Source: a bacterium (GTDB lineage Bacteria > Patescibacteriota > Minisyncoccia > Phycocordibacterales > SBAW01). From it: DNA of 10,991 nucleotides. The stretch covers positions 1 through 10,991 of the forward strand of contig JAUSIO010000034.1 of NCBI GenBank assembly GCA_030647845.1. The letters are read 5' to 3'. Numbering within the stretch: the first letter of the stretch is position 1; every line of letters starts with the position of its first letter. The notes under the pieces were generated by a model. The model worked only from the letters and a program-made list of their open reading frames with translations, did not search any database and had not been told where the DNA came from. A program made the position numbers and the translations under genes. This document shows positions 6,708 through 10,518 of this stretch, in pieces.

Positions 6708-6713
6708 GTTATA
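6708..6713 (-). promoter_or_regulatory. Possible -10 box for rpsN
   Basis: Minus strand TATAAC ends 5 nt before the rpsN ATG. No matching -35 element is seen at 16-18 nt. It is proposed only because a terminator upstream makes a local promoter likely. Confidence 0.25.
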
Positions 6714-6742
6714 CCTTTTCCTCGATCTGGCTGGGTTACTTG

Positions 6743-6761
6743 CCCTGAGCCGGTCGAAGGG
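6743..6761. repeat. Imperfect palindromic repeat upstream of rpsN, copy 2
   Basis: The plus strand reads CCCTGAGCCGGTCGAAGGG, related to copy 1 at 4462-4481 (shared CCCTGAGC and GAAGGG ends). It lies in the rpsN leader region. It is a member of a dispersed repeat family with the consensus CCCTGAGC-N-GTCGAAGGG. Confidence 0.6.
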
Positions 6762-6804
6762 TGATTCTGCTGGTATCTCCCCCGCCGTGGGGTCGACCTA
6801 GTAG

Positions 6805-6827
6805 AAAAAAGGAGCCCATTGGGCTCC
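6805..6827 (-). terminator. Rho-independent terminator between the membrane-protein gene and rpsN
   Basis: On the minus strand a perfect 7-bp GC-rich stem GGAGCCC/GGGCTCC with loop AAT is followed by TTTTTT. It is canonical in form. It should stop transcription coming from the membrane-protein promoter and anything reading through from rplE. Confidence 0.8.
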
Positions 6828-6928
6828 AGAGAATATACTTGATGCGACTTAAGAAGTCAAATCAGCCTACCTCTTGGCAGTTGTTCCAGAAAGACAAGCT
6901 AGCGTTTTTAGAAAACCTTTCTCTGGAG
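6824..6928 (-). promoter_or_regulatory. Possible antiterminator arrangement over the rpsN-upstream terminator
   Basis: A perfect 10-bp inverted repeat joins 6919-6928 and 6824-6833 (minus-strand RNA CTCCAGAGAA and TTCTCTGGAG). The downstream arm includes GGAG, the first four bases of the terminator stem, so forming one hairpin would block the other. This is the geometry of an attenuator. There is no evidence of a ligand or of conservation. Confidence 0.35.
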
Positions 6929-6963
6929 GATGATTTGCAAAAACCCACCACCTCCGCGCTGAA

Positions 6964-7350
6964 CTACCTCAAAAAAATCACCGGAGCTACTTGCCAAACA
7001 ATCCAGACAAGAACCATGAGTGCTGTGGTAACACCGACGGTCTTACTTCTCGAGACATTAAGTCTGGAGGGAAGGTGCGTGGCAAAAGGAAACAGAAAAG
7101 CAATCAAATAACTGACTATGACAACTGGTACAACATAGCTCTCCCCGCTAAGGAGAGGGAAAAAAGAAAGGCCAAAGACTGCTGTCATCCAAAACGCTGC
7201 GATCAGGTAACTGACGAATAAATATTTTTTTAAGTTCGGCGGTGTCCCTCCGGTAGAAAATAGGAAATATTTTAGGGAAAAATAATGCCCGAGTGGCATA
7301 AAAATTATAGTCAGCGCCAACAATAGAAAAAACAACTCATTCGGAAGCAT
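6964..7350 (-). CDS. Orphan four-helix membrane protein
   Basis: I do not recognise the family. The product from ATG 7350 has 128 residues and four predicted transmembrane helices at about 5-24, 43-63, 72-91 and 104-126. Short basic loops (KK at 41-42; R96, R101, K103) and a Gly-Thr-Pro-Pro turn at 34-38 lie between them. No catalytic motif is evident. The ORF can be extended to a codon at 7368, but that part covers a TATACT -10 box, so ATG 7350 is preferred. The gene lies between the rplE remnant and rpsN on the operon strand, with its own promoter and a terminator behind it, so it is an independent cistron inside the spc cluster. It could belong to the neighbouring accessory DNA or be an older resident; no link to toxin function is shown. 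Confidence 0.7.
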   Translation of the reverse strand: MLPNELFFLLLALTIIFMPLGHYFSLKYFLFSTGGTPPNLKKYLFVSYLIAAFWMTAVFGLSFFPLLSGESYVVPVVIVSYLIAFLFPFATHLPSRLNVSRSKTVGVTTALMVLVWIVWQVAPVIFLR

Positions 7351-7358
7351 ACAAACTA

Positions 7359-7364
7359 AGTATA
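7359..7364 (-). promoter_or_regulatory. Extended -10 promoter of the membrane-protein gene
   Basis: Minus strand TGG-TATACT gives an extended -10 element that ends 8 nt before ATG 7350. No good -35 is required or seen. The predicted start of transcription is within a few bases of the ATG. Confidence 0.55.
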
Positions 7365-7389
7365 CCATAAATAAAAACAGTTTTTGTGA

Positions 7390-7431
7390 CTAGGACTTCT
7401 TGAACGGGAAGCCGAGGTGGGCGAAAGCGGC
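7390..7431 (-). pseudogene. Remnant of a second rplE (L5) 3' end
   Basis: The minus strand encodes AAFAHLGFPFKKS and then TAG. The intact L5 at 8039-8581 ends YLAHLGFPFKKN and then TAG. The nine residues AHLGFPFKK are identical, while the DNA for them matches at 20 of 27 positions and every difference is synonymous. The remnant uses C/G-ending codons (GCC CAC CTC GGC TTC), like the body of the present rplE. The present rplE tail uses A/T-ending codons (GCA CAT TTA GGT TTT). This suggests the remnant is the original host 3' end, displaced when the plus-strand toxin-antitoxin segment entered. The upstream part of the gene is missing here, and the match stops at the TA promoter. Confidence 0.75.
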
Positions 7432-7461
7432 TTGACAGATGGTTATACCAGAATATATACT
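7432..7461 (+). promoter_or_regulatory. Promoter of the relB-relE operon
   Basis: A consensus -35 TTGACA (7432-7437) is followed, after an 18-nt spacer, by TATACT (7456-7461). The -10 ends 7 nt before ATG 7469, so the transcript should start at or next to the start codon. The -35 box overlaps the end of the rplE remnant. Confidence 0.75.
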
Positions 7462-7469
7462 CTGGTATA
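7444..7469. promoter_or_regulatory. Operator palindrome over the TA promoter
   Basis: Perfect 9-bp arms TATACCAGA (7444-7452) and TCTGGTATA (7461-7469) are separated by 8 nt and span the -10 region. This is the expected position for autorepression by an antitoxin or toxin-antitoxin complex of RelB type. Confidence 0.7.
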
Positions 7470-7744
7470 TGAAGACGACCGTTATGTTTAAGACCGACAA
7501 GAAGCTCAAGGAGGCCGCGCAGAAAACGGCAAAGCAAATGGGTATCCCCTTCTCGGCGGTTATGAATGGTTACATGCAGGAGTTCGTTAACAAACGAGAG
7601 ATTACTTTTCGCACCCCGTTTGAAAAAGTGGAAGATGCCATATGGGGTGAGCGAGCGCTCAAAGCCGAAAAAGAAGGGTATATGGGAGTACAGGAAACTA
7701 AGCGTTTCTTAGAGCAACTCCGCAAAAAACATGCTCGAAACTGA
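7469..7744 (+). CDS. relB: RelB/DinJ-family antitoxin
   Basis: This is the antitoxin half of a type II pair; it should bind and block the downstream toxin and repress its own promoter. The product from ATG 7469 has 91 residues. The N-terminal half (MKTTVMFKTDKKLKEAAQKT, then AKQMGIPFSAVMNGYMQEFV) has the ribbon-helix-helix layout of RelB/DinJ: a short beta strand and then two helices. The C-terminal half is charged and suited to wrapping the toxin. An in-frame codon at 7439 lies upstream of the -10 box, so it cannot be the start of a transcript from this promoter; ATG 7469 is chosen. The gene overlaps the toxin gene by 14 nt. It is convergent with rplE, opposite to every ribosomal gene in the window, which marks it as inserted DNA. 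Confidence 0.85.
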   Translation: MKTTVMFKTDKKLKEAAQKTAKQMGIPFSAVMNGYMQEFVNKREITFRTPFEKVEDAIWGERALKAEKEGYMGVQETKRFLEQLRKKHARN

Positions 7745-8003
7745 CCTTGGTCGCCACGCAAGACGCTTTCTTGCCAGAATCCCCGGCAAGCACTTTGTAC
7801 AGATTGAACACAAAATTATTGAGCTCGCACAAAATCCCTTTCCGTCCGACTGCAAAAAGCTCCATGGATTTCCTCACTATCGGGTGGACACCGGAGAATA
7901 TCGCATTGTGTACAAGGTAGTCGGAACTATATTAGATATTCCTCTCATAGGAAAACGGAACGATGATGATGTATATCGACGCTTGAAGCGCTTGGAGAGG
8001 TAG
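7731..8003 (+). CDS. relE: RelE-family toxin
   Basis: This is probably a RelE-superfamily toxin; classical RelE members cut mRNA in the ribosomal A site. The 90-residue product shows the family pattern: helices with RRFLARIP and IIELAQNPFP, then CKKLHG, and the strand GEYRIVYKV near residues 56-64. The C-terminal IGKRNDDDVYRRLKR carries the basic and Tyr residues typical of the active site. It starts at ATG 7731 inside the end of the antitoxin gene, so the two are translationally coupled. No terminator with a T-run follows; the only structure is the 12-bp inverted repeat around the rplE stop (8027-8054). An inhibitor of translation placed between L5 and S14 genes is striking, but the target of this particular protein cannot be read from the sequence. 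Confidence 0.85.
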   Translation: MLETDLGRHARRFLARIPGKHFVQIEHKIIELAQNPFPSDCKKLHGFPHYRVDTGEYRIVYKVVGTILDIPLIGKRNDDDVYRRLKRLER

Positions 8004-8026
8004 GTTTTATTTCTGCTTTTGTATTG

Positions 8027-8054
8027 GTTCAAAAAGAACTAATTCTTTTTGAAC
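8027..8054. repeat. 12-bp inverted repeat spanning the rplE stop codon
   Basis: Perfect arms GTTCAAAAAGAA (8027-8038) and TTCTTTTTGAAC (8043-8054) enclose a 4-nt loop that contains most of the L5 TAG stop. It lies at the convergent end of relE and rplE and may act as a weak shared 3' structure, although neither side has a classic T-run after the stem. Confidence 0.65.
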
Positions 8055-8581
8055 GGAAAACCTAAATGTGCCAAGTAGGCGTGGGCTTCTTTTTTATTTT
8101 TGGCGGACGTGACGACCGTGACCGCGAGACCAAAGACATCTTTCAATTCCTCGTCGGCTGTCTCGGGGAAGACGCTGTGCTCGCGGATGCCGAGCGTGTA
8201 GTTGCCCATCTCGTCAATCGAGGAAGTGGTGAGACCTTTAAAGTCCTTGGTACGCGGGAGCGCAATATGCACCAAGCGGTTCAAAAAATCTTCCATGCGT
8301 TTGCCGCGCAGGGTTACCTGGTAGCCCACCGTGTCGCCCGTGCGCGTTTTGTAAGTAGCAATCGACTTCTTCGCGCCGCGGACCGCGGCTTTTTGCCCTG
8401 TGATTTTTGCCAGACGATTTTCAATCAGCGTAATCTTTGCTTTGTCGGCGCGCATTTTACCCACACCAGCCGAGACAACTGCCTTCCTAAGCTTGGGTAC
8501 TTGCATCACGTTTTTCCACCCAAATGTTTCTTTGAGCTCTTTAAACGCGGTCTTCTGCTGTTCGTGTATCAATTTTGGCAT
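8039..8581 (-). CDS. rplE: 50S ribosomal protein L5
   Basis: L5 binds 5S rRNA and contacts the P-site tRNA from the central protuberance. The 180-residue product has VPKLRKAVVSAGVG near 28-41, ITGQKAAVRGAKKSIATYKTR (in two parts, about 60-80), the loop VGYQVTLRGKRM, the LPRTKDFKGL segment, and the ending LGFPFKKN. All main L5 features are present and the length is normal. It starts 9 nt after rplX. The last ten or so codons (from about Leu170) are A/T-ending, unlike the C/G-ending body, and a diverged second copy of this 3' end survives at 7390-7431. The present tail may therefore have been supplied by the incoming TA segment while keeping the protein sequence intact. Confidence 0.97.
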   Translation of the reverse strand: MPKLIHEQQKTAFKELKETFGWKNVMQVPKLRKAVVSAGVGKMRADKAKITLIENRLAKITGQKAAVRGAKKSIATYKTRTGDTVGYQVTLRGKRMEDFLNRLVHIALPRTKDFKGLTTSSIDEMGNYTLGIREHSVFPETADEELKDVFGLAVTVVTSAKNKKEAHAYLAHLGFPFKKN

Positions 8582-8590
8582 GGTATTAAA

Positions 8591-8851
8591 TTACTTCTTT
8601 TTTGATTTAGCGCGGTCTTTTTGTACAGCGGTGTTCATCACCTTACTGGCATAAATCGGAGAATGTTTATCAATGATTTGTCCTCTCTGCCCCTCGCGGC
8701 GTGGCTTCTGGTGTTTTTTGCGCATACCAACGCCCTCAACAAGTACTAGGCCTGTTTTGGGAAATGCTTGCACGACCTTGCCGCTCGTGCCGCGCTCTAC
8801 TCCCGAGAGCACCACGACCGTATCACCTTTTTTTATATGTAATGTGTTCAT
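8591..8851 (-). CDS. rplX: 50S ribosomal protein L24
   Basis: L24 is an assembly initiator that binds 23S rRNA near its 5' end. The 86-residue product opens NTLHIKKGDTVVVLSGVERGTSGKV, read here as residues 2-14 and 15-26, the KOW motif of the family. It continues with LVEGVGMRKKHQKP and the IIDKHSPIYASKVM segment, and ends in a Lys-rich tail. It is shorter than the roughly 100-residue E. coli protein. Its ATG at 8851 is formed jointly by the last base of the MITE-like element and the duplicated target TGAA, so the insertion rebuilt the start codon. The mRNA leader is therefore element sequence with no SD beyond AACGGG, and a promoter-like TTGCAA-N17-TATATT lies inside the element. rplE follows after 9 nt. 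Confidence 0.95.
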   Translation of the reverse strand: MNTLHIKKGDTVVVLSGVERGTSGKVVQAFPKTGLVLVEGVGMRKKHQKPRREGQRGQIIDKHSPIYASKVMNTAVQKDRAKSKKK

Positions 8852-8934
8852 CCCGTTAGAAGTTTAAGAAATATACTTGGTTAAGTTATTATTTGCAATC
8901 TGTGAGAAATTACTGGAACTTCTAACGGGATTCA
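8847..8934. mobile_element. MITE-like element with 14-bp inverted ends and TTCA target duplication
   Basis: The 80-bp core (8851-8930) ends in perfect 14-bp inverted repeats TCCCGTTAGAAGTT and AACTTCTAACGGGA. It is flanked by the direct repeat TTCA (8847-8850 and 8931-8934), the signature of transposase-mediated insertion. It encodes no transposase, so it is non-autonomous. It fills the gap between the L14 stop and the L24 start. The upstream copy of the target keeps the old ATG, which now opens a 23-codon dead-end frame starting MNPVRSSSNF. Confidence 0.85.
8870..8898 (-). promoter_or_regulatory. Promoter-like sequence inside the MITE reading into rplX
   Basis: Minus strand TTGCAA (8893-8898) and TATATT (8870-8875) are separated by exactly 17 nt. 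Transcription would start near 8863, about 12 nt before the L24 ATG. It is promoter-like by sequence only. Confidence 0.5.
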
Positions 8935-8939
8935 TACCC

Positions 8940-9320
8940 CTACACAACCTCCGGTGCGCGGGAAATAATCGTTTGATAACCGAGCTCTTGCAGCTCACGC
9001 GGTATAGGCCCAAAGATGCGTCCGGCCTTTGGCGCTTTTTTGTCTTTGCCCGACGTCTCAAGTATCACGACCGCGTTCTCGTCGAAGCGCAAGTAGCTGC
9101 CGTCGCGGCGGCGGAATGGTTTGCGCTGGCGCACCACCACCGCACGGAGCACATCCTTCTTTTTGACCGCCTTGCGCGGCTCGGCCACTTGTACTGAAAG
9201 GATGACCACCTCGCCGATTTCGGCGTAGCGCTTTTTGCTCCCGCCGGGCACCTTAAAAATGCGTCCAATCTTGGCGCCGGAATTATCTGCAACAACAACA
9301 AGTGAGCGGTCTTGGATCAT
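8940..9320 (-). CDS. rplN: 50S ribosomal protein L14
   Basis: L14 lies at the subunit interface and takes part in an intersubunit bridge. The 126-residue product begins MIQDRSLVVVADNSGAK, the usual L14 N-terminus, so ATG 9320 is chosen over a TTG seven codons upstream. The family stretch continues through VVILSVQVAEP, LRAVVVRQRKP, FDENAVVIL and the C-terminal GRIFGPIPRELQELGY. A few extra residues (SRAPEVV) make it slightly longer than 122. In other bacteria L14 follows S17 at the S10/spc junction; here a toxin-antitoxin pair has been placed between them. A candidate promoter (TTGCAT-N16-TATTCT) in the 70 nt after the toxin could drive L14 separately. Confidence 0.96.
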   Translation of the reverse strand: MIQDRSLVVVADNSGAKIGRIFKVPGGSKKRYAEIGEVVILSVQVAEPRKAVKKKDVLRAVVVRQRKPFRRRDGSYLRFDENAVVILETSGKDKKAPKAGRIFGPIPRELQELGYQTIISRAPEVV

Positions 9321-9355
9321 ATGGCAAAAATAAAACGCCAACAGCGTTAGTGGTT

Positions 9356-9383
9356 AGAATACAGGATATTTTGAGAAATGCAA
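9356..9383 (-). promoter_or_regulatory. Candidate promoter for rplN
   Basis: Minus strand TTGCAT (9378-9383) and TATTCT (9356-9361) are separated by 16 nt. They lie between the toxin stop and the L14 ATG and would give a leader of about 29 nt. That leader includes a weak 5-bp hairpin AACGC/GCGTT followed by a T-rich run, which might instead be the terminator of the TA operon. Confidence 0.4.
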
Positions 9384-9390
9384 ATGTAGG

Positions 9391-9657
9391 TCAGTATGTG
9401 CTGGAGGTGCGGCGTTCGACGTGATAGACCACAACAGCGCGAAGTTCTTGATATATCCTAAAGAAAATCCGGTATGAACCTACACGGCGACGCCAGGAAT
9501 TTTCGCCTTTCATTTTCTGAAGATCTCCTACATATGGATTATGTGACATTTCCAATATCGTCAAAGAAATCGTACGCGAATCGTGCGCAGGAAATTTTTT
9601 CAGTTTCCGGTCGACACTAGGGTCAACGTGCAACCCCCATTTTTCTTGCGAATTCAT
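9391..9657 (-). CDS. RelE/ParE-superfamily toxin
   Basis: This is the toxin half of a second type II pair, on the same strand as the operon. From ATG 9657 the product has 88 residues. It shows the RelE/ParE pattern: a basic N-terminal part with DRKLKKFP, helices to LEMSHNPYVGDLQKMKG, then WRRRVGSYRIFFRI (about residues 55-68), and the final strand VVVYHVERRTSSTY. The motif order GD-KM-G-RRRVGSYRI and the terminal ERR-S are typical. The start overlaps the antitoxin gene by 35 nt. A later TTG (9633) is also possible, while a codon upstream at 9735 would double the overlap and adds non-homologous sequence. Its exact activity (mRNA cleavage like RelE or gyrase poisoning like ParE) cannot be decided here. 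Confidence 0.85.
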   Translation of the reverse strand: MNSQEKWGLHVDPSVDRKLKKFPAHDSRTISLTILEMSHNPYVGDLQKMKGENSWRRRVGSYRIFFRIYQELRAVVVYHVERRTSSTY

Positions 9658-9847
9658 CGGCGTTGAGTGTTTTACCCTCTCTAAAATTTTTTTCCGCCCG
9701 GTGAAGATCGTTAACTTGGGTTTTGGTGGGGACAAACTCTTTTATGAATCCGAGTTTTTTATACACAACAAAGTCCTCGTATTCATCACGAGGTATCATA
9801 ACAAACCCTTTTTTCTCCATATTTTTAATAAGCGTTGCCGTATTCAT
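9623..9847 (-). CDS. Antitoxin of the second toxin-antitoxin pair
   Basis: The 74-residue product precedes and overlaps the RelE/ParE-type toxin, the usual antitoxin-first order. The N-terminal half contains GFVMIPRDEYEDFVVYKK (about residues 14-31). The C-terminal half is a charged helix-rich tail (LHRAEKNFREGKTLNADEF) suited to neutralising a basic toxin. I cannot assign it to RelB, ParD or Phd with confidence. It differs clearly from the RelB-like antitoxin at 7469-7744, so the two pairs are not copies of one another. Its own promoter (TATACT at 9854-9859) sits directly before the ATG, and a terminator separates it from rpsQ, so it is an independent unit within the ribosomal cluster. Confidence 0.75.
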   Translation of the reverse strand: MNTATLIKNMEKKGFVMIPRDEYEDFVVYKKLGFIKEFVPTKTQVNDLHRAEKNFREGKTLNADEFARKMGVAR

Positions 9848-9853
9848 GGAAAT

Positions 9854-9859
9854 AGTATA
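9854..9859 (-). promoter_or_regulatory. Extended -10 promoter of the second TA operon
   Basis: Minus strand TGA-TATACT ends 6 nt before the antitoxin ATG. A weak -35 TTTTAT lies 17 nt further up, within the T-run of the terminator. Transcription should begin at or within one base of the ATG (leaderless). Confidence 0.6.
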
Positions 9860-9878
9860 TCACACATCATTATGTAAT

Positions 9879-9904
9879 AAAAAATCCGCAGGTTTAACCT
9901 GCGG
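9879..9904 (-). terminator. Rho-independent terminator after rpsQ
   Basis: The stem CCGCAGGTT/AACCTGCGG (9886-9904) is followed on the minus strand by ATTTTTT. On the plus side TTTT also follows, so it can act in both directions. It closes the L16-L29-S17 unit 28 nt after the S17 stop. Confidence 0.8.
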
Positions 9905-9932
9905 TTTTAGAGAGCTGAGTATATTACAACTT

Positions 9933-10175
9933 CTACTCAAACACAATCTCGAAAGATTTGGTTTTGGACAGCGGGCGGCAGGAGCGGATGGTAACTTTCT
10001 CTCCTTCCTTCGCTTTATTACCCGGGTTGTGTACATGGTAGCGCTTGGTCTGCCTCATATATTTTTTGTACTTCGGGTGCTTGATATAGCGCTCCACTGC
10101 AACCACAGCCGTGTCTTGCATTTTAGTCGAAACTACTGTACCGCGAAGTGTTTTTTTGTTGAGTGTCTTTTCCAT
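9933..10175 (-). CDS. rpsQ: 30S ribosomal protein S17
   Basis: S17 is an early-binding 16S rRNA protein with an OB fold. The 80-residue product has the family order: LRGTVVSTKMQDTAVVAVERYIKHP (in two parts, about 9-20 and 21-33), then KYMRQTKRYHVHN, and the strand GEKVTIRSCRPLSKTKSF. The length is normal. It starts 8 nt after rpmC, and its stop is followed after 28 nt by a strong terminator. In this genome S17 thus ends a transcription unit, whereas in most bacteria it runs directly into L14 or is separated from it only by a short gap. Confidence 0.96.
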   Translation of the reverse strand: MEKTLNKKTLRGTVVSTKMQDTAVVAVERYIKHPKYKKYMRQTKRYHVHNPGNKAKEGEKVTIRSCRPLSKTKSFEIVFE

Positions 10176-10183
10176 ACGAATTC

Positions 10184-10435
10184 TTATTCGCCTCTTCGAG
10201 CCTTAGGGCTTTTCAGAGCCTGAACGGCCTGAGTCCTCGAAGGGTTATTTTTTCGAGCACTTACCTCTGTCAGCGCACGAGCGATATCCTTGCGGAGCGT
10301 CCGCGGCAACTTTACATTACGATTTTTACTACCGCTTGCCGAAAAACGCAAGGAGCGCAGTTCTTCGCGCTTGTGTGTGACAAGTGCGTTGATTTGTTCG
10401 ACCGAGTCAGTTTTTAGTGATGTTTTTTTTGCCAT
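10184..10435 (-). CDS. rpmC: 50S ribosomal protein L29
   Basis: L29 sits near the peptide exit tunnel and contributes to the docking surface for trigger factor and SRP. The 83-residue product has the two-helix body: VEQINALVTHKREELRSLRFSAS (about residues 12-34), then LPRTLRKDIARALTEVSARKN. A basic C-terminal extension of about 18 residues makes it longer than the usual 60-70. It starts at ATG 10435 after an 83-nt gap behind rplP. That gap contains a perfect TATAAT (10488-10493) and a bulged hairpin flanked by 8-bp direct repeats. L29 diverges fast, so the call rests on position plus the LRF and RRDIAR-like motifs. Confidence 0.93.
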   Translation of the reverse strand: MAKKTSLKTDSVEQINALVTHKREELRSLRFSASGSKNRNVKLPRTLRKDIARALTEVSARKNNPSRTQAVQALKSPKARRGE

Positions 10436-10442
10436 AATCTAG

Positions 10443-10482
10443 CGAGTGAGTGAAATAAAGTTTACTTTAATTTCCGAGTGAG
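10443..10482. repeat. Small hairpin flanked by 8-bp direct repeats in the rpmC leader
   Basis: CGAGTGAG occurs at 10443-10450 and 10475-10482. The 24 bases between form a hairpin with arms GAAATAAAGT and ACTTTAATTTC, with one bulged A. Direct repeats around a palindrome suggest a tiny inserted element or a leader regulatory structure. Confidence 0.5.
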
Positions 10483-10487
10483 CGACG

Positions 10488-10493
10488 ATTATA
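10488..10493 (-). promoter_or_regulatory. Possible -10 box upstream of rpmC
   Basis: Perfect TATAAT on the minus strand, about 50 nt before the L29 ATG. No good -35 is seen at 16-18 nt, so the match may be chance. Confidence 0.25.
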
Positions 10494-10518
10494 CGAGATG
10501 AAATGCTCATATACTGGT

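Noticed and set aside
6842..7111. Plus-strand ORF beginning MRLKKSNQPTSW with TATACT only 2 nt upstream
   Set aside because: Its second half lies antisense to the membrane-protein gene and shows no protein-like conservation. The -10 box is too close to the ATG, and the region is better explained by the terminator and antiterminator on the other strand.
7372..7388. A/T inverted repeat after the L5 remnant as a terminator
   Set aside because: The AAAAAC/GTTTTT stem has almost no loop and is A/T only, so it is unlikely to terminate transcription.
7337..7537. Minus-strand ORF of 66 codons opposite the relB start
   Set aside because: It crosses the relB promoter and the L5 remnant in a frame different from the remnant and has no recognisable features.
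8864..9061. Minus-strand 65-codon ORF containing GMNPVRSSSNF
   Set aside because: It is a frame running through the L14 gene and then the MITE. The MNPVRSSS part is only the translation of the inverted-repeat end and is not a gene.
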